The notes: generated from the sequence alone by a model not told the origin. Numbered from the stretch's first letter, positions 18,000 through 27,355 are shown. The stretch: 64,000 nucleotides of DNA from Secundilactobacillus yichangensis (GCF_016861565.1 NZ_BOLK01000010.1:1-64000); one strand, 5' to 3'. Program-made: numbers and translations.

Positions 18000-18740
18000 T
18001 TAGAAGTTGTAACCACGGTCACCCGCGTTAACTGTCCATTCCCAGTGCACCTTATCGCCAGCGTGAACGGCATGGCTGCCGGCACTGGTGTTGGGGAATT
18101 TACCATTAACGGTATAAATCCAGCCACCAGAACTAGTGCCGACTTTCTTGTGGTTGATGCTCTTGATGTAAGTGCTGCCGCCGCTACCAGAGTAGCTTAA
18201 TTGCACACCCTTAGCCTTGCAGATCTGCTGCAGGACAGAAAAAGCAGTCGCACCCTTTTTGATCTTAACGGTGCCGGATGCATACGTTGGGTTACCAGCA
18301 GAGATTGGCCCATTGACTGCAACCTGAACGGTCTGAGATGTTGGCGTAGTTGAAGCAGCCTTCTTTGCGGCACCTGCTTTAAGAGAAGAGTGCCAGATCC
18401 AGCCCTTAACCTTACCATTGCTTGATTTTACGTAGTAGTACACGGCCGTTTTACCATTGGCGCGTTTAACTGTTCCCTGCTTATAAGTATAGAACGTGGT
18501 GCTCTTATAGTGCGTGCCGTAGTGAGCGACCTTGGTTAAATGACTGGTGGTGTAAAAGGTGCCAGATGTGACGTGGTAGGCTTTCTTGGATAGGTTCTTA
18601 TAGCTGACCTTCACAACCTTAGTACTTTTACTTTTCGCTTGAGCAGTAATTGCTGAACCGGCTGGCTGATAAGCGGTCCCCAGCGCAGCGCCGCCAGCCA
18701 GCATCATTGTGCAGGCCGCAAGTTTGACTAATTTATTCAT
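18000..18740 (-). CDS. Secreted protein with SH3-like and DUF4430-like domains
   Basis: Exported protein of 246 residues. Start 18740 has AAAGGAG 8 bases upstream. The signal peptide ends near ITAQA-KS. Residues 40-125 form a Lys/Tyr-rich module with two strand-like halves that ends GKTAVYYYVKSSNGKVKGW, also found in the genes at 22912 and 39217; GW-dipeptide and SH3b modules often bind cell wall polymers. Residues about 150-246 fit DUF4430 (GATAFSVLQQICKAKGVQLSY, SGGWIYTVNGKFPNTSAG, AGDKVHWEWT), a domain seen in transcobalamin-like and surface proteins. It may bind a small ligand at the envelope; that is inference. The upstream region to 19003 has no other gene. Confidence 0.8.
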   Translation of the reverse strand: MNKLVKLAACTMMLAGGAALGTAYQPAGSAITAQAKSKSTKVVKVSYKNLSKKAYHVTSGTFYTTSHLTKVAHYGTHYKSTTFYTYKQGTVKRANGKTAVYYYVKSSNGKVKGWIWHSSLKAGAAKKAASTTPTSQTVQVAVNGPISAGNPTYASGTVKIKKGATAFSVLQQICKAKGVQLSYSGSGGSTYIKSINHKKVGTSSGGWIYTVNGKFPNTSAGSHAVHAGDKVHWEWTVNAGDRGYNF

Positions 18741-19003
18741 ATTTTTTACTCCTTTGCATTTAATTCAATTTAAGCAATCGTGAGAATAAAACTCTGGTTA
18801 ACGTAAACTATATTAAGCTTATAAATCAATCATACGAGCCAAAGAAAGCGCTCGCAAGTTAAATTAAATCAAAAGGTGACTTGAACATGAATCTATAAGG
18901 ATAATCGATATTTACAAATTTTACATGATTTTGCTCGACACCATGCACGAATTTCATAAATCTACCAGGTTATTTGGCATAATTTGACTTCTAGTTTGTT
19001 TTA

Positions 19004-19045
19004 AAAAAATGGGCAAAGCTTAAATTGCAGCTTTGCCCATTTTTT
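19004..19045 (-). terminator. Rho-independent terminator
   Basis: AAAAAATGGGCAAAGCT / AGCTTTGCCCATTTTTT, a long near-perfect stem just beyond the stop of the gene at 19052. The 18741-19003 stretch next to it is AT-rich with no gene. Confidence 0.9.
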
Positions 19046-19051
19046 ACGTTC

Positions 19052-19477
19052 TTATTTGTAGAAACTAAATGGCATATAACGAGAACTCTTGTAGCTAGAA
19101 CCGCCAAGTGTCGTCAGGTAATTCACAATTCGAATATGGTTCCCAGTCTTTTTGACTTTGTAGTAAAGCAGTTCGCGGCCACTGGTATAAGCCGTTTCGT
19201 GGCCCCTGAGGTAATAGTAGCTGCTGCCTTTTGCATGGTGGTACGTGACCTTGTTGGCAGTTTGCGGATCACCAAGGCGGGCACTCAGTTTGAAGGTGCT
19301 CGATGTAATCTTGAACTTGTAATTTAAGTCGCCGCCCTTTTCCTTCCAGGTCCCCCGAATGGCTGATGGTACGTTCTTGTGCCAAGTGGCAGCTTGCGCG
19401 GTTTCAGCCGTACTAAACGTTGCAAATGTCCCCATTAACACTGCAGCGGTGACTGCGACCAATCTCGTCTTTTTCAT
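19052..19477 (-). CDS. Small secreted protein, G-x-W family member A
   Basis: Exported protein of 141 residues with no function I recognise. The signal peptide ends at AQA-AT; the mature protein starts ATWHKNVPSAIRGTWKEKG. The rest alternates polar and aromatic residues (YYYLRG, YYKVKKTGNHIRIVNY), as in an all-beta fold, and is rich in Lys and Tyr. The start follows AGGAGG by about 8 bases. Four neighbours share the (A)TWHKxxPxAxRGTW start. The G-x-W just before the first strand resembles the N-terminal motif of lipocalin-like barrels; that similarity is only suggestive. It has its own terminator. Confidence 0.75.
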   Translation of the reverse strand: MKKTRLVAVTAAVLMGTFATFSTAETAQAATWHKNVPSAIRGTWKEKGGDLNYKFKITSSTFKLSARLGDPQTANKVTYHHAKGSSYYYLRGHETAYTSGRELLYYKVKKTGNHIRIVNYLTTLGGSSYKSSRYMPFSFYK

Positions 19478-19544
19478 GAATGTATATTCCTCCTAAGTAG
19501 TATGTTAAGAGTATATCATAGATGAATTCTTAATTTAATTTGAA

Positions 19545-19982
19545 TTAGTACCAACTTCTAAACTTAGCAACTTTCTTAAACGCATAACCGCGCTTCAGAT
19601 GGTGCTTAGTTGGTTGATCATACATGGTACTTTTTCCTGACTTGTAGAACTTATAAGTCACGTGGCCGCCAAGCACCATTCCGTTAGGCTTGACATAGCT
19701 TTTGACGTAGTAAATGTGACCAATCTTTCGCCACGACAAATGACTAGCAAATTCACCCGACATGTTGGATATATTACGGGTGAGACGACTCTTAGAGATC
19801 CGGTACTGAGGCGCAAAGCCCGCTGCCGGATCTTTTTTACGCGGCACCGTAGATAACCAGTTCCCCCGAATAGCGGTCGGTGCCCCCTTATGCCAAGTGG
19901 CGGCATGTGCTTGATTGGGCGTTAATGTGAATAGACCGGCTGCCAGTCCTAAAGTTAAAAGTAATGCGTTAAATTTTTTCAT
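19545..19982 (-). CDS. Small secreted protein, G-x-W family member B
   Basis: Exported protein of 145 residues. Start MKKFNALL at 19982 has AGGGGGA 6 bases upstream; an 18-codon longer frame lacks a site. The signal peptide ends AHA-AT and the mature protein starts ATWHKGAPTAIRGNW, almost the same as member A. The body is basic (many Lys, Arg, His) with YYVKSYVKPNG and YKFYKSGKSTMYD strands. It is on the same strand as member A and 67 bp from it, so the two may be a tandem duplication. Function unknown. Confidence 0.75.
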   Translation of the reverse strand: MKKFNALLLTLGLAAGLFTLTPNQAHAATWHKGAPTAIRGNWLSTVPRKKDPAAGFAPQYRISKSRLTRNISNMSGEFASHLSWRKIGHIYYVKSYVKPNGMVLGGHVTYKFYKSGKSTMYDQPTKHHLKRGYAFKKVAKFRSWY

Positions 19983-20199
19983 CGAAATCCCCCTTAGATT
20001 AATTAAGATAGATTTAGTATAGGCTAACCATTGCATTAGTAAAAGTACTTTCTAGTTTTACTGGCTAATAGTTGGTCGATTTGCGGGTCAAAAAAAGCGC
20101 CCTACTCAACACCTTTCCCTAAATTGTTTACTGCCTTTCACTCACGGTAATGCTATACTTATTGCGAATTAAGATATTAACATTAAGAGGTGTATCACA

Positions 20200-20619
20200 A
20201 TGAACTTTAAGAAGTTAACTCTCGTACTGGCAATGAGCCTTGGTTTTACTGGCATCGGGGCAGCTACCACTGCCACCACTGCTTCCGCTAAGACACCAAC
20301 GTTCCCCACTCATATGCGGGGAACCTGGTATGGCTATATGTACGGTAGTCCTGATACCATTAAAATTACTGCTCACACGATTCGTGAAGGTAAATATTTC
20401 ATTCCCGCCAGCAAACTAGAGCTGCAAGTTTTTAAACCTGCGCATTACCATACAATGTACACGCCGAGAATGAAGCACTCTTCAGGGGCATATCCTTTTT
20501 ACACTCATGGAAAAGTCACCTGGCACGGTCATCATTACTACGCCCTCTTCGTCGATAGTCAATTTGTCTATACTCACCATAAGATCAAGCATGAATTTAA
20601 AGTTCCTAAAGGGTATTAA
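20200..20619 (+). CDS. Small secreted protein, G-x-W family member C
   Basis: Exported protein of 139 residues. AAGAGGTG lies about 8 bases before the ATG. The signal peptide ends near ASA-KT; the mature start TPTFPTHMRGTWYG keeps P-x-x-x-RGTW but has lost ATWHK. The protein is rich in His and Tyr (HGHHYYALF, YTHHKIKHEF). It is divergent from member B. A strong hairpin follows and is shared with the convergent lipoprotein gene. Function unknown. Confidence 0.72.
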   Translation: MNFKKLTLVLAMSLGFTGIGAATTATTASAKTPTFPTHMRGTWYGYMYGSPDTIKITAHTIREGKYFIPASKLELQVFKPAHYHTMYTPRMKHSSGAYPFYTHGKVTWHGHHYYALFVDSQFVYTHHKIKHEFKVPKGY

Positions 20620-20664
20620 AGCAACTAATTTTAAACCATAATTATTGATGTAAGTCATAAAAAA

Positions 20665-20694
20665 TCCCCCAAAAGTCGCAAAGCTTTTGGGGGA
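20665..20694. terminator. Bidirectional Rho-independent terminator
   Basis: TCCCCCAAAAG / CTTTTGGGGGA flanked by A and T runs, between the convergent genes at 20200 and 20734. Confidence 0.88.
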
Positions 20695-20733
20695 AAATAG
20701 CAAATTAGCAAAGTTAGTATAGAAACGTCCTTG

Positions 20734-21588
20734 TTATTGATCCACTGAAATACCAGACGTTTTCTTATTATCAAATACTGAAGAAGCTTTTTTGTTAGTC
20801 GTTTGTGTAATTAAGTACTGATATTTATCAGAACCTAGATTTGAATCTAGGCCAGAGTATCCAACAAAGTACTTGCTTAGAATTTGTATCGGTTGGAAAA
20901 ACAGTGAATCTGACTTCACAACATAGTCAGTAGAGTTAGATACGCGTTCTAATTTTGTTAAATCATTCGCGTCTTCTGGTGAAAATTCAAAAGTATACCT
21001 ATCATCTTTAAAATGGATGACTTCTTTAGTCAAGTTTTTATCATTGTCATCAGTCGTAGCATTAGCAGTCAATTTGTATGATTCTGGCGAGTGATACTTA
21101 AAATTTTTCGACTGGAATTTTCTGAGACCGGTGTTGAGAACTTTTAAATCTGAACGATATTCAGAGTTCGATTTATCGTTTTTTAGTTCTTCTTTAGCAG
21201 TACTAATTGCACGTTTGATCACCGTCTCTTGATTTTTTATAACAAGATTAAAGCTCGCTTTATCAACTTTCTTTATCTTAGTAATTATCTGCTTGTTACT
21301 CAGTCCTTTAAAACTGTTTAGTGTATTATTCTTATTATCATCAAGCCTATATGCTGTTGCTCGACCTTTTTGTGTAACAATAGCAAGCTCCATCGGAGTG
21401 TCTTTGTGTACTTCTCTAGTCAAATAAGTTAAGAACCAGACTTGTTTCTGACTGTTTTGAGCAGTCTTCATAAACGCAACTTTGCTTGTTTTTGCCGCAT
21501 TTTCTTGACTACCACAAGCACCCAACGCAAATAATAACATTCCCACGCCAACTAAAAAGCCTAACATCCTGACATTTGGTTTTCTCAT
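20734..21588 (-). CDS. Putative lipoprotein of unknown function
   Basis: Protein of 284 residues. The lipobox LGAC follows a hydrophobic segment (Cys near residue 25), so it should sit on the outer face of the membrane. The start has AAGGGGAG 8 bases upstream. The mature part is polar and Lys-rich, with a predicted helical stretch around TVIKRAISTAKEELKND and a strand-rich C-terminal half (VIHFKDDRYTFEF). I recognise no domain. Base composition is more AT-rich than the metabolic genes around it, like the other genes of this secreted-protein island. Confidence 0.7.
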   Translation of the reverse strand: MRKPNVRMLGFLVGVGMLLFALGACGSQENAAKTSKVAFMKTAQNSQKQVWFLTYLTREVHKDTPMELAIVTQKGRATAYRLDDNKNNTLNSFKGLSNKQIITKIKKVDKASFNLVIKNQETVIKRAISTAKEELKNDKSNSEYRSDLKVLNTGLRKFQSKNFKYHSPESYKLTANATTDDNDKNLTKEVIHFKDDRYTFEFSPEDANDLTKLERVSNSTDYVVKSDSLFFQPIQILSKYFVGYSGLDSNLGSDKYQYLITQTTNKKASSVFDNKKTSGISVDQ

Positions 21589-21722
21589 AGTAAAATCTCC
21601 CCTTCTTTAGCCTCCCCTTTTTTAAATTTCTCCTTCACATCATAAGAATACTTAAAATCACAATAAAAAACAATAACTAAAAAAAGGAAAAAATCCAGGA
21701 AATTCAAACATTGATATTAAGA

Positions 21723-22655
21723 TTAAAAAGTCTCCAATGAATCCATAATCAACTTAATGAACTTATCTCGGTCGATTTCCAACAGCACTTCCGTATTCTT
21801 AGGCTTCCCAGTCAAATCGTAGTAATCGCAAACAGTTTCACCACGGACCAGTTCACCTTCAGTTTCGACATCCACATTCATCTGCTCAGTCTCAAACATC
21901 TCTGGATCAATTAACCAAGCAATCGTACATGGATCATGCAGCGGTGCACCGAAGAACCCCCACTTAGGATCCTCGTGGTAAATTTCAAAGAAGCCAAGTA
22001 AGCCATAGAAAGCTTGACCTACTGGATTCTTAATCGACTTAACTGCTTCAATTTCCGCTTTCTTAATCTGCGCCTGATGCGTCACGTTCAGTGGTGCCAT
22101 AACCGTTGGAATACCTGAATTAAGCACAATCTTAGCCGCCTCAGGGTCAACGTAGATGTTGAATTCAACGGATGGCGTCCAATTACCTAAACCCATAGCG
22201 CCACCCATGAAGACGATTTGGTCGATCTTCTCATGCGCAAGTTCTGGATAGACACGTAAGAATAGTGCGGCGTTAGTCATTGGGCCAGTGACTACCAAGG
22301 TCACTTTGCCATCAGTCTCACGGAGCGTTTTGGCAATTAATTCAATTGCCGTCATATCCTGCACTTCAAAATCGGGATCTGGCAAGTCAGCACCATCAAG
22401 CCCACTTTTACCATGAACATTACCCGCGGTTTCCAACGGCTTTACAAGTGGCGTCCGGTTACCACCAGCAACCGGAATATCTTCGCGTTTCATCAACGTT
22501 AACATCCGCATCGCGTTATTCAGCGTCTTCTCTGGTGTCTGGTTACCAGCAGAGGTCGTTACCGCCAATAATTTAATCTTATCTGAAGCTATCGCTAACA
22601 TCATAGCTAACGCGTCATCATGCCCTGGATCACAATCCAAAATAATGTTTTTCAT
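21723..22655 (-). CDS. Nucleoside hydrolase (inosine-uridine preferring type)
   Basis: Cytoplasmic enzyme of 310 residues that splits N-glycosidic bonds of ribonucleosides for base and ribose salvage. The N-terminus [14 protein letters not shown] holds the calcium-binding Asp cluster; [20 protein letters not shown] and [15 protein letters not shown] are the other family motifs, including the catalytic-site His. The start follows AAAGGAAG. Single gene; it interrupts the run of secreted-protein genes. The closest family is RihA/RihB/IunH; substrate preference cannot be read from the sequence. Confidence 0.92.
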   Translation of the reverse strand: MKNIILDCDPGHDDALAMMLAIASDKIKLLAVTTSAGNQTPEKTLNNAMRMLTLMKREDIPVAGGNRTPLVKPLETAGNVHGKSGLDGADLPDPDFEVQDMTAIELIAKTLRETDGKVTLVVTGPMTNAALFLRVYPELAHEKIDQIVFMGGAMGLGNWTPSVEFNIYVDPEAAKIVLNSGIPTVMAPLNVTHQAQIKKAEIEAVKSIKNPVGQAFYGLLGFFEIYHEDPKWGFFGAPLHDPCTIAWLIDPEMFETEQMNVDVETEGELVRGETVCDYYDLTGKPKNTEVLLEIDRDKFIKLIMDSLETF

Positions 22656-22820
22656 CTTGAACTTCCTTTCAAAAATCTCTTTATAAATTATTTATATCAC
22701 TTTGATCAGTTGCTCTTAAATAGTACCATTTCTGAACAACGTAATGGGAAGCTATCAGGTAATGCTGTAAATCAAAGACAGTGGATTCAACCTTTATTAA
22801 TCATAATCTGGGTAAAATAA

Positions 22821-22859
22821 ATCCTGGTAAATTAGCAGTTCATTGCTAATTACCAGGAT
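22821..22859. terminator. Rho-independent terminator
   Basis: ATCCTGGTAAATTAGCA / TGCTAATTACCAGGAT, about 16 pairs with one bulge, with A and T runs on either side. It serves the minus-strand gene at 22912 and may also block read-through from the left. Confidence 0.85.
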
Positions 22860-22911
22860 TTTGTTTATTGTTTAGTCATAAATCTCAATACTCATTTTCC
22901 CAATAACTCAA

Positions 22912-24129
22912 TTATCTAGCCGTGTAATAAGCCTTAGCGTCAACAACGCCGTCCTTGGTGTAACTACCATCGACCAACACACAATGATCAAGCTTGTATT
23001 GATGACCATTCTGATCGGTCAAATTATTTAGCCCGATACTTATAATAATGTCACTAAGCGCATTGCTTGAATATGACAGCCCCTTAGTCATCTGGTTAGC
23101 ATCACTTCGTCCTTCAGTATCAAGCACCGCACGATCGTGAGCTGTGAGATTAATCGGTACATTGTCCATTGTATATGGTGTGATTGATACCATTGATGTT
23201 GTCGTATGACTTGCTATGCTTGCAACATCAAACGCCAAAGTATCACCTTTTTTGGCGGTCCTGGCTGCATTATAGTCCACAAATGGCTCGGAACCGCTAG
23301 CGTATGGTACATACCCGGAAGGAACACCATTTCTAACGCTGATTAAACTAGCACCGTCTGTAAGATTAGTAGTTGGTATACTCTGATTGGCGGGGACTGA
23401 ACCAGTCCCAACTTGCTGGCCGGTAGCCTTATCAATGTAAATGATCTTTATCGCACTGTTTTGCGGTGTTTGAACACCTAAATTATAGACCCAGCCAGTG
23501 ATTGAAGAATTCTGCTCATCCTTAACCTGGTAGTAGACCCAGCCTTCGCGGCTCTTTGTTACAGCACCAGTAATGGTGAAGGTATCGTTATTGCTGAACC
23601 CCTTTACCTTAGAAGCCTTATATTGTGTGTATTGCGGACTGTTCCACAACGTCCACTTGGATGGATTAGTCAGCGTATAACCCGATGTGGCAGTTGGCGT
23701 AGCAGCTTTTTCAGTGGTATTAACGGCTTGAATACCGCCGGAGAAACGACCAACAATCTTACCACCGTAAACCCAACCACGATACTTACCATTAAAGGAG
23801 ACAACCTTGTAGTAAACGGAACCACGATTAGTTGTCACGATAGCATAAGCGCGGAAATAGTCAGCTGATTTCTTTGAAAGAGACAGGTTCTTCATCGTTG
23901 TCTTTGGAACAACCACGCGGGCACCTTTAGAAGTTCCGACCTTTGTGTACAGTGCATTCTTACCGTTTGGCGCAACGTTACGCGATGCTGGTGGTGTAGT
24001 AAAATATGACGTTTTCGTCACATAAGCTGCGGACTTAGCACTAGCAATTGCTGCAGTAAAACTAGCCGCTGCTAATACTGAGACGGCTGCTAGGCCAACG
24101 TATAACGTTCTTTTTAAAGTCGATTTCAT
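22912..24129 (-). CDS. Secreted protein with SH3-like modules and a MucBP-like tail
   Basis: Exported protein of 405 residues. A signal peptide ends near ASA-KS. Two SH3-like modules follow (about 35-135 and 150-230), each ending in a GW dipeptide: VYYKVVSFNGKYRGW and VYYQVKDEQNSSITGW. The rest starts IKIIYIDKATGQQVGTG, as in MucBP-type modules, and continues into a strand-rich domain of unknown kind. There is no sortase motif, so attachment would be through the SH3-like repeats. GAGGAG lies 11 bases before the ATG. It shares its module with the genes at 18000 and 39217. Confidence 0.78.
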   Translation of the reverse strand: MKSTLKRTLYVGLAAVSVLAAASFTAAIASAKSAAYVTKTSYFTTPPASRNVAPNGKNALYTKVGTSKGARVVVPKTTMKNLSLSKKSADYFRAYAIVTTNRGSVYYKVVSFNGKYRGWVYGGKIVGRFSGGIQAVNTTEKAATPTATSGYTLTNPSKWTLWNSPQYTQYKASKVKGFSNNDTFTITGAVTKSREGWVYYQVKDEQNSSITGWVYNLGVQTPQNSAIKIIYIDKATGQQVGTGSVPANQSIPTTNLTDGASLISVRNGVPSGYVPYASGSEPFVDYNAARTAKKGDTLAFDVASIASHTTTSMVSITPYTMDNVPINLTAHDRAVLDTEGRSDANQMTKGLSYSSNALSDIIISIGLNNLTDQNGHQYKLDHCVLVDGSYTKDGVVDAKAYYTAR

Positions 24130-24360
24130 TTAGTATAAACTCCTCTCTAATTCTGATCTTAGGGATAATCTTATTTACTCGCTGCTATTATATCACCTTG
24201 AGGATAATTTCATTTTCAACACTTACGAAATGAAGCCGTTCTGTTTTCGAAAAAAATAGGAATGCTCTCCACTGCTGATTCTGCTTTTGTGCTTTAGCTT
24301 AATCCCCCTTTTCCTAATGAATAGATTAGAGTAACATAAAAGCATCAGGGGGGAATTCAC

Positions 24361-24756
24361 ATGAAAAAATCTATGATTACAGCACTAGCAGTTGGCATTA
24401 GTCTCGTTGGCGGCTGCTTTGCAGTCACGACAAATGCTAACGCTGCAACTTGGCATAAGGGTATGCCAAAAGCTTTACAGGGAACGTGGAAAGCCACCAA
24501 AAATAATGCCTTTCACGTTTCTTTTAAAATAAAAAATGGTAAAAATTATACTCATGCTGTGGGCGTTGATCCGGAATTTCTAAATAACACTCATTATCGC
24601 TATCTTGGTCATCACAATTACAAGGTGATTGGGTATGAGCCAATTTACTCCAAAAAGAACGAAACAAAATATTTCAAGTGGGTTTCAAAACACCATATAG
24701 AAGTAAGCAGCTACTACAAGTTCATAAAGGGTTATGGTACTAGCTATTACCGTTGA
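24361..24756 (+). CDS. Small secreted protein, G-x-W family member D
   Basis: Exported protein of 131 residues; AGGGGGG lies 7 bases upstream of the ATG. The signal peptide ends NANA-AT and the mature protein starts ATWHKGMPKALQGTWKA, the closest match to members A and B. The body is rich in His, Lys and Tyr (HYRYLGHHNYKVIGYE). No cysteines remain in the mature part. Function unknown. It lies just upstream of the SMR exporter but has a separate promoter signal after it. Confidence 0.75.
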   Translation: MKKSMITALAVGISLVGGCFAVTTNANAATWHKGMPKALQGTWKATKNNAFHVSFKIKNGKNYTHAVGVDPEFLNNTHYRYLGHHNYKVIGYEPIYSKKNETKYFKWVSKHHIEVSSYYKFIKGYGTSYYR

Positions 24757-24772
24757 TTTATGGGCTTAAGTT

Positions 24773-24892
24773 GTTGACAGAAAATTTCTGTGCTAAAGTT
24801 ATTAGTAATAAAAAATAATACTATCACCGGGTAGCAGTACTGTGTGACATTCCGATAGGTCTTTGAAGGAATGTCGTTCAGTACTGTTTTTG
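24773..24892 (+). promoter_or_regulatory. Promoter and structured leader/attenuator of the SMR gene
   Basis: A promoter-like TTGACA at 24773-24778 precedes a leader that folds into a long hairpin: CAGTACTG (24835-24842) with CAGTACTG (24879-24886), enclosing GACATTCC (24846-24853) with GGAATGTC (24868-24875), and then TTTTT. The hairpin lies after the promoter and 20 bases before the SMR ribosome binding site, so it looks like an attenuator. SMR exporters of this type are often under guanidine riboswitches, but I do not see their conserved ACGR or other core motifs. Confidence 0.6.
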
Positions 24893-24912
24893 GTTAAAGG
24901 AGAATTGATAAT

Positions 24913-25230
24913 ATGGCATGGTTTTACTTATTCATAGCAGGTATTTTCGAAGTGGTTTGGGCAACCTTCATGAAGCTTAGCGACGGCTTCTCCAACTTAG
25001 GTTATTCGATCGCCACTTTCTTAGGAATGTTATTCAGTTTCTTATTCTTAGCTCGAGCCACGCATCAGCTGCCAATCAGTCTCGCTTATCCCGTTTGGAC
25101 AGGCATTGGTGCATTGGGTACCGTTATCATCGGGGTGATCCTTTTTGGCGATCATTTGAGTCCACTTACTTGGTTCTTTGTGGCTTTACTCTTAATCGGT
25201 ATTATTGGTATCAAATTAACGGCGAAGTAA
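24913..25230 (+). CDS. SMR family small multidrug/guanidinium exporter
   Basis: Four-helix membrane protein of 105 residues that works as a dimer and exchanges cationic substrates for protons. The essential Glu is in AGIFEVVWATFMKLSDGF (Glu13). The W-x-x-x-KLSDG segment and the AYPVWTGIGALGT motif of helix 3 are typical of the SugE/Gdx branch, which exports guanidinium, rather than EmrE. AAAGGAG lies 8 bases before the ATG. Single gene behind a hairpin leader. The second subunit type of paired SMRs is not present here. Confidence 0.88.
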   Translation: MAWFYLFIAGIFEVVWATFMKLSDGFSNLGYSIATFLGMLFSFLFLARATHQLPISLAYPVWTGIGALGTVIIGVILFGDHLSPLTWFFVALLLIGIIGIKLTAK

Positions 25231-25354
25231 CTTTTACGGCTATTCACGTTATACTTAACGCTTTGACACAAAATCATAAAAATGGGCAAGGTGTTTCAGT
25301 ATCACACATAAAGAAAAATTTTTGAACTCAATTTCATATTTGACCACAAAAATA

Positions 25355-25384
25355 CCCCCAAGGTTAATAACAACCTTTTGGGGG
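25355..25384. terminator. Rho-independent terminator
   Basis: CCCCCAAGGTT / AACCTTTTGGGGG, about 115 bases after the SMR gene and before the convergent gene at 25516. No gene is seen between 25231 and 25515. Confidence 0.75.
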
Positions 25385-25515
25385 CACTTGTCAGCTAGTT
25401 AATTAATCCACTAAATACTTGTGAGAATAACACTGAATGCTGCTAAATCTACACTACACAGGCTAATCATTTAATTATCTTATTCAACTGTTCTAGATTC
25501 TTTATCCTGAATTAA

Positions 25516-26004
25516 TTATTTCCAGGCACTAGCTTTGAAGAAATAAACGTTTTTAGGAGTCGCTCCACCCTCTCTTCCAAACAAATAAGAGAATGATCGT
25601 TCCACTGCTGGGTACCGGTGACTCTTCCCATTATGCCTGAGATAAGCGTGAGTATATCTCCACGCAGGAACTTCATAGAAGTTACCGACTTCAAATGAAT
25701 ACCATCCATGTTTTTCATTTTCCACCCATAATTTACCTGTGAAAGTTTTACCGTGCTGTTGGTTGTTCTTCTTAACCTTATTTGAGCCTATTTCTTTGTA
25801 TTTTCCACTCCAAGTAGTGAAAGTGTTTCGTGTGAATTTAACCTCACTATTCTTCGAAAGACTCTTTTTACTATACCAAGTGCCTCTAAGAGATTTTGGC
25901 ACAGGTTGGTGTGACCGAAAATTTGCATTCGCCTTCGTCGGCGTCACACTAAATGTTGCTAGAGCAAGCCCTGTAACTACAAGTTCCTTAATCAATTTAT
26001 TCAT
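25516..26004 (-). CDS. Small secreted protein, G-x-W family member E
   Basis: Exported protein of 162 residues. The signal peptide ends KANA-NF; the mature start is HQPVPKSLRGTWYSKKS, which keeps the P-x-x-x-RGTW core of the family. It is longer than the other members, with an insert around residues 75-125 rich in aromatic and His residues. Gly-Gly-Ala near the end and a Lys/Phe/Trp C-terminus. A ribosome binding site GGAGGTG lies just upstream. Function unknown. Confidence 0.72.
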   Translation of the reverse strand: MNKLIKELVVTGLALATFSVTPTKANANFRSHQPVPKSLRGTWYSKKSLSKNSEVKFTRNTFTTWSGKYKEIGSNKVKKNNQQHGKTFTGKLWVENEKHGWYSFEVGNFYEVPAWRYTHAYLRHNGKSHRYPAVERSFSYLFGREGGATPKNVYFFKASAWK

Positions 26005-26045
26005 TTTCGTACACCTCCCATAACCCTTTTCAATCCATTTTTAAC

Positions 26046-26933
26046 TTAGTTAACGTGAGCAGTTTTTGTGCTTGTAACTGGCGTAAAATGTCCATGACTG
26101 TAATTGCCAACAACAACCTTCACGGTAGTAGACTTAGGTGCATAAATTGTTTTCTTAAAGCTATGCTTACTACCTAACTTAGCGTACTTATAACCTTTAT
26201 AAGTCTTTATATGAGCATAATTAGCTTTTTTATACAGTTTAGCAGTACCAACTACTTTTATATTTTTCTTAGAAGTCATCCTTTTTACTGAAAGGGATGA
26301 AATATAACTCTTTTTGGTCTTTTTATTACTCTTTGTTATAACCTTAGGAGTTGTTTTGGGTTTACCACTGACATGATCAATACCCATTTGATCAGCACCA
26401 TAAAATTCCAACGCAAGTCCAAAAGCATCTGAAAAGTTGCTGAACGCTAAATCGCCATCAATATAATTGCTACCTTTGGGATTAGCCCACGCGTTCATTG
26501 GGTCTTCCAAATCATTTTGACTTTCAGAATCGAACAGAGGGACAAAATGACTACTAAGCGCCCTAGCAGCTGCTAAATCTGACTGATAGTCGCTGGAATT
26601 CACTCCTGATTTATCGTATTCGTCTGACATTTGGTTCATCAACGTAGTCACGATGGCTTCAAATGAATAAGGTGCATCCGATGTATAGGCATCGTCAGGA
26701 TCTTTCATCATTCGATTGAAGTAGTTATTATTGATTTTACTTTTTAACTTTGATGATCCGAGATTAATTGCTGCCTTAGTTGCAGCAATATCGTTTGTGA
26801 ATTGCGAATAAGTTACACTGTCAGCGTGAGCAACAACTGGTGACGAGACCGTTGGCAAACTAGCTGCGACACCTCCAAGTAATGATATTCCTAACATCAT
26901 AATAACTTTTTTCTTTCCGAGTTTAATTGTCAT
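26046..26933 (-). CDS. Secreted protein with a strongly basic C-terminal region
   Basis: Exported protein of 295 residues; AGGAGG lies 6 bases before the ATG. The signal peptide ends VVAHA-DS. Residues 40-190 are acidic and helical, with many Asp, Asn and Ser. Residues 195-295 are very basic, with short Lys-rich strands (SVKRMTSKKNIKVVGTAKLY, SKHSFKKTIYAPKSTTVKV) that look like a small beta domain. The charge split suggests binding to an anionic wall polymer, with the N-terminal part exposed; this is inference. I recognise no named family. It ends 41 bp before member E on the same strand and could share its transcript. Confidence 0.7.
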   Translation of the reverse strand: MTIKLGKKKVIMMLGISLLGGVAASLPTVSSPVVAHADSVTYSQFTNDIAATKAAINLGSSKLKSKINNNYFNRMMKDPDDAYTSDAPYSFEAIVTTLMNQMSDEYDKSGVNSSDYQSDLAAARALSSHFVPLFDSESQNDLEDPMNAWANPKGSNYIDGDLAFSNFSDAFGLALEFYGADQMGIDHVSGKPKTTPKVITKSNKKTKKSYISSLSVKRMTSKKNIKVVGTAKLYKKANYAHIKTYKGYKYAKLGSKHSFKKTIYAPKSTTVKVVVGNYSHGHFTPVTSTKTAHVN

Positions 26934-27307
26934 ATAAACCTCCTAATTTAGTATTAATCAGTTCCACATTATAGTCCCATGAATTTAAAAAGTTAAATTT
27001 TAAAAGATTGTAACATTCGGCAAACTAAATGTGCTGAAATAATTACCAAAGATTTTCCTCTCTATATCGCAAAATCTGCAAAAAATCATTAAATTGATAC
27101 CTAAGTATCGGTGCAAATAAAACTAGATAACTAATTATGAAGAGAAATTTAAACAACAATAAGTTACTTAGAAAAATAGAACATTCTGTTTCAATTTTTG
27201 AGTAAAACTCACTAGCTTTATATTGAAAGTGTTACCTTTTTTACTAGAAGAATTCTGATTTGTGAGAATATTTTCAACAATAAGTATTTAATCCAGATAC
27301 TTTTAAG
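26934..27307. other. AT-rich intergenic region, no gene seen
   Basis: Strongly AT-rich, with frequent stops in all frames. It probably holds the promoter of the secreted-protein gene at 26046 on the minus strand. No structure stands out. Confidence 0.5.
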
Positions 27308-27313
27308 TATAAT
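27308..27313 (+). promoter_or_regulatory. -10 box of the short peptide gene
   Basis: TATAAT at about 27308-27313, some 43 bases before the TTG start at 27356. The -35 is not clear. Confidence 0.4.
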
Positions 27314-27355
27314 TAAATTTTCATCATAATAGTAAAACTGTGAGGGGCAGGGAAC

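Noticed and set aside
24773-24892. Guanidine-I, -II or -III riboswitch before the SMR gene
   Set aside because: The conserved core sequences of these classes could not be found, so only an unassigned hairpin leader is reported.
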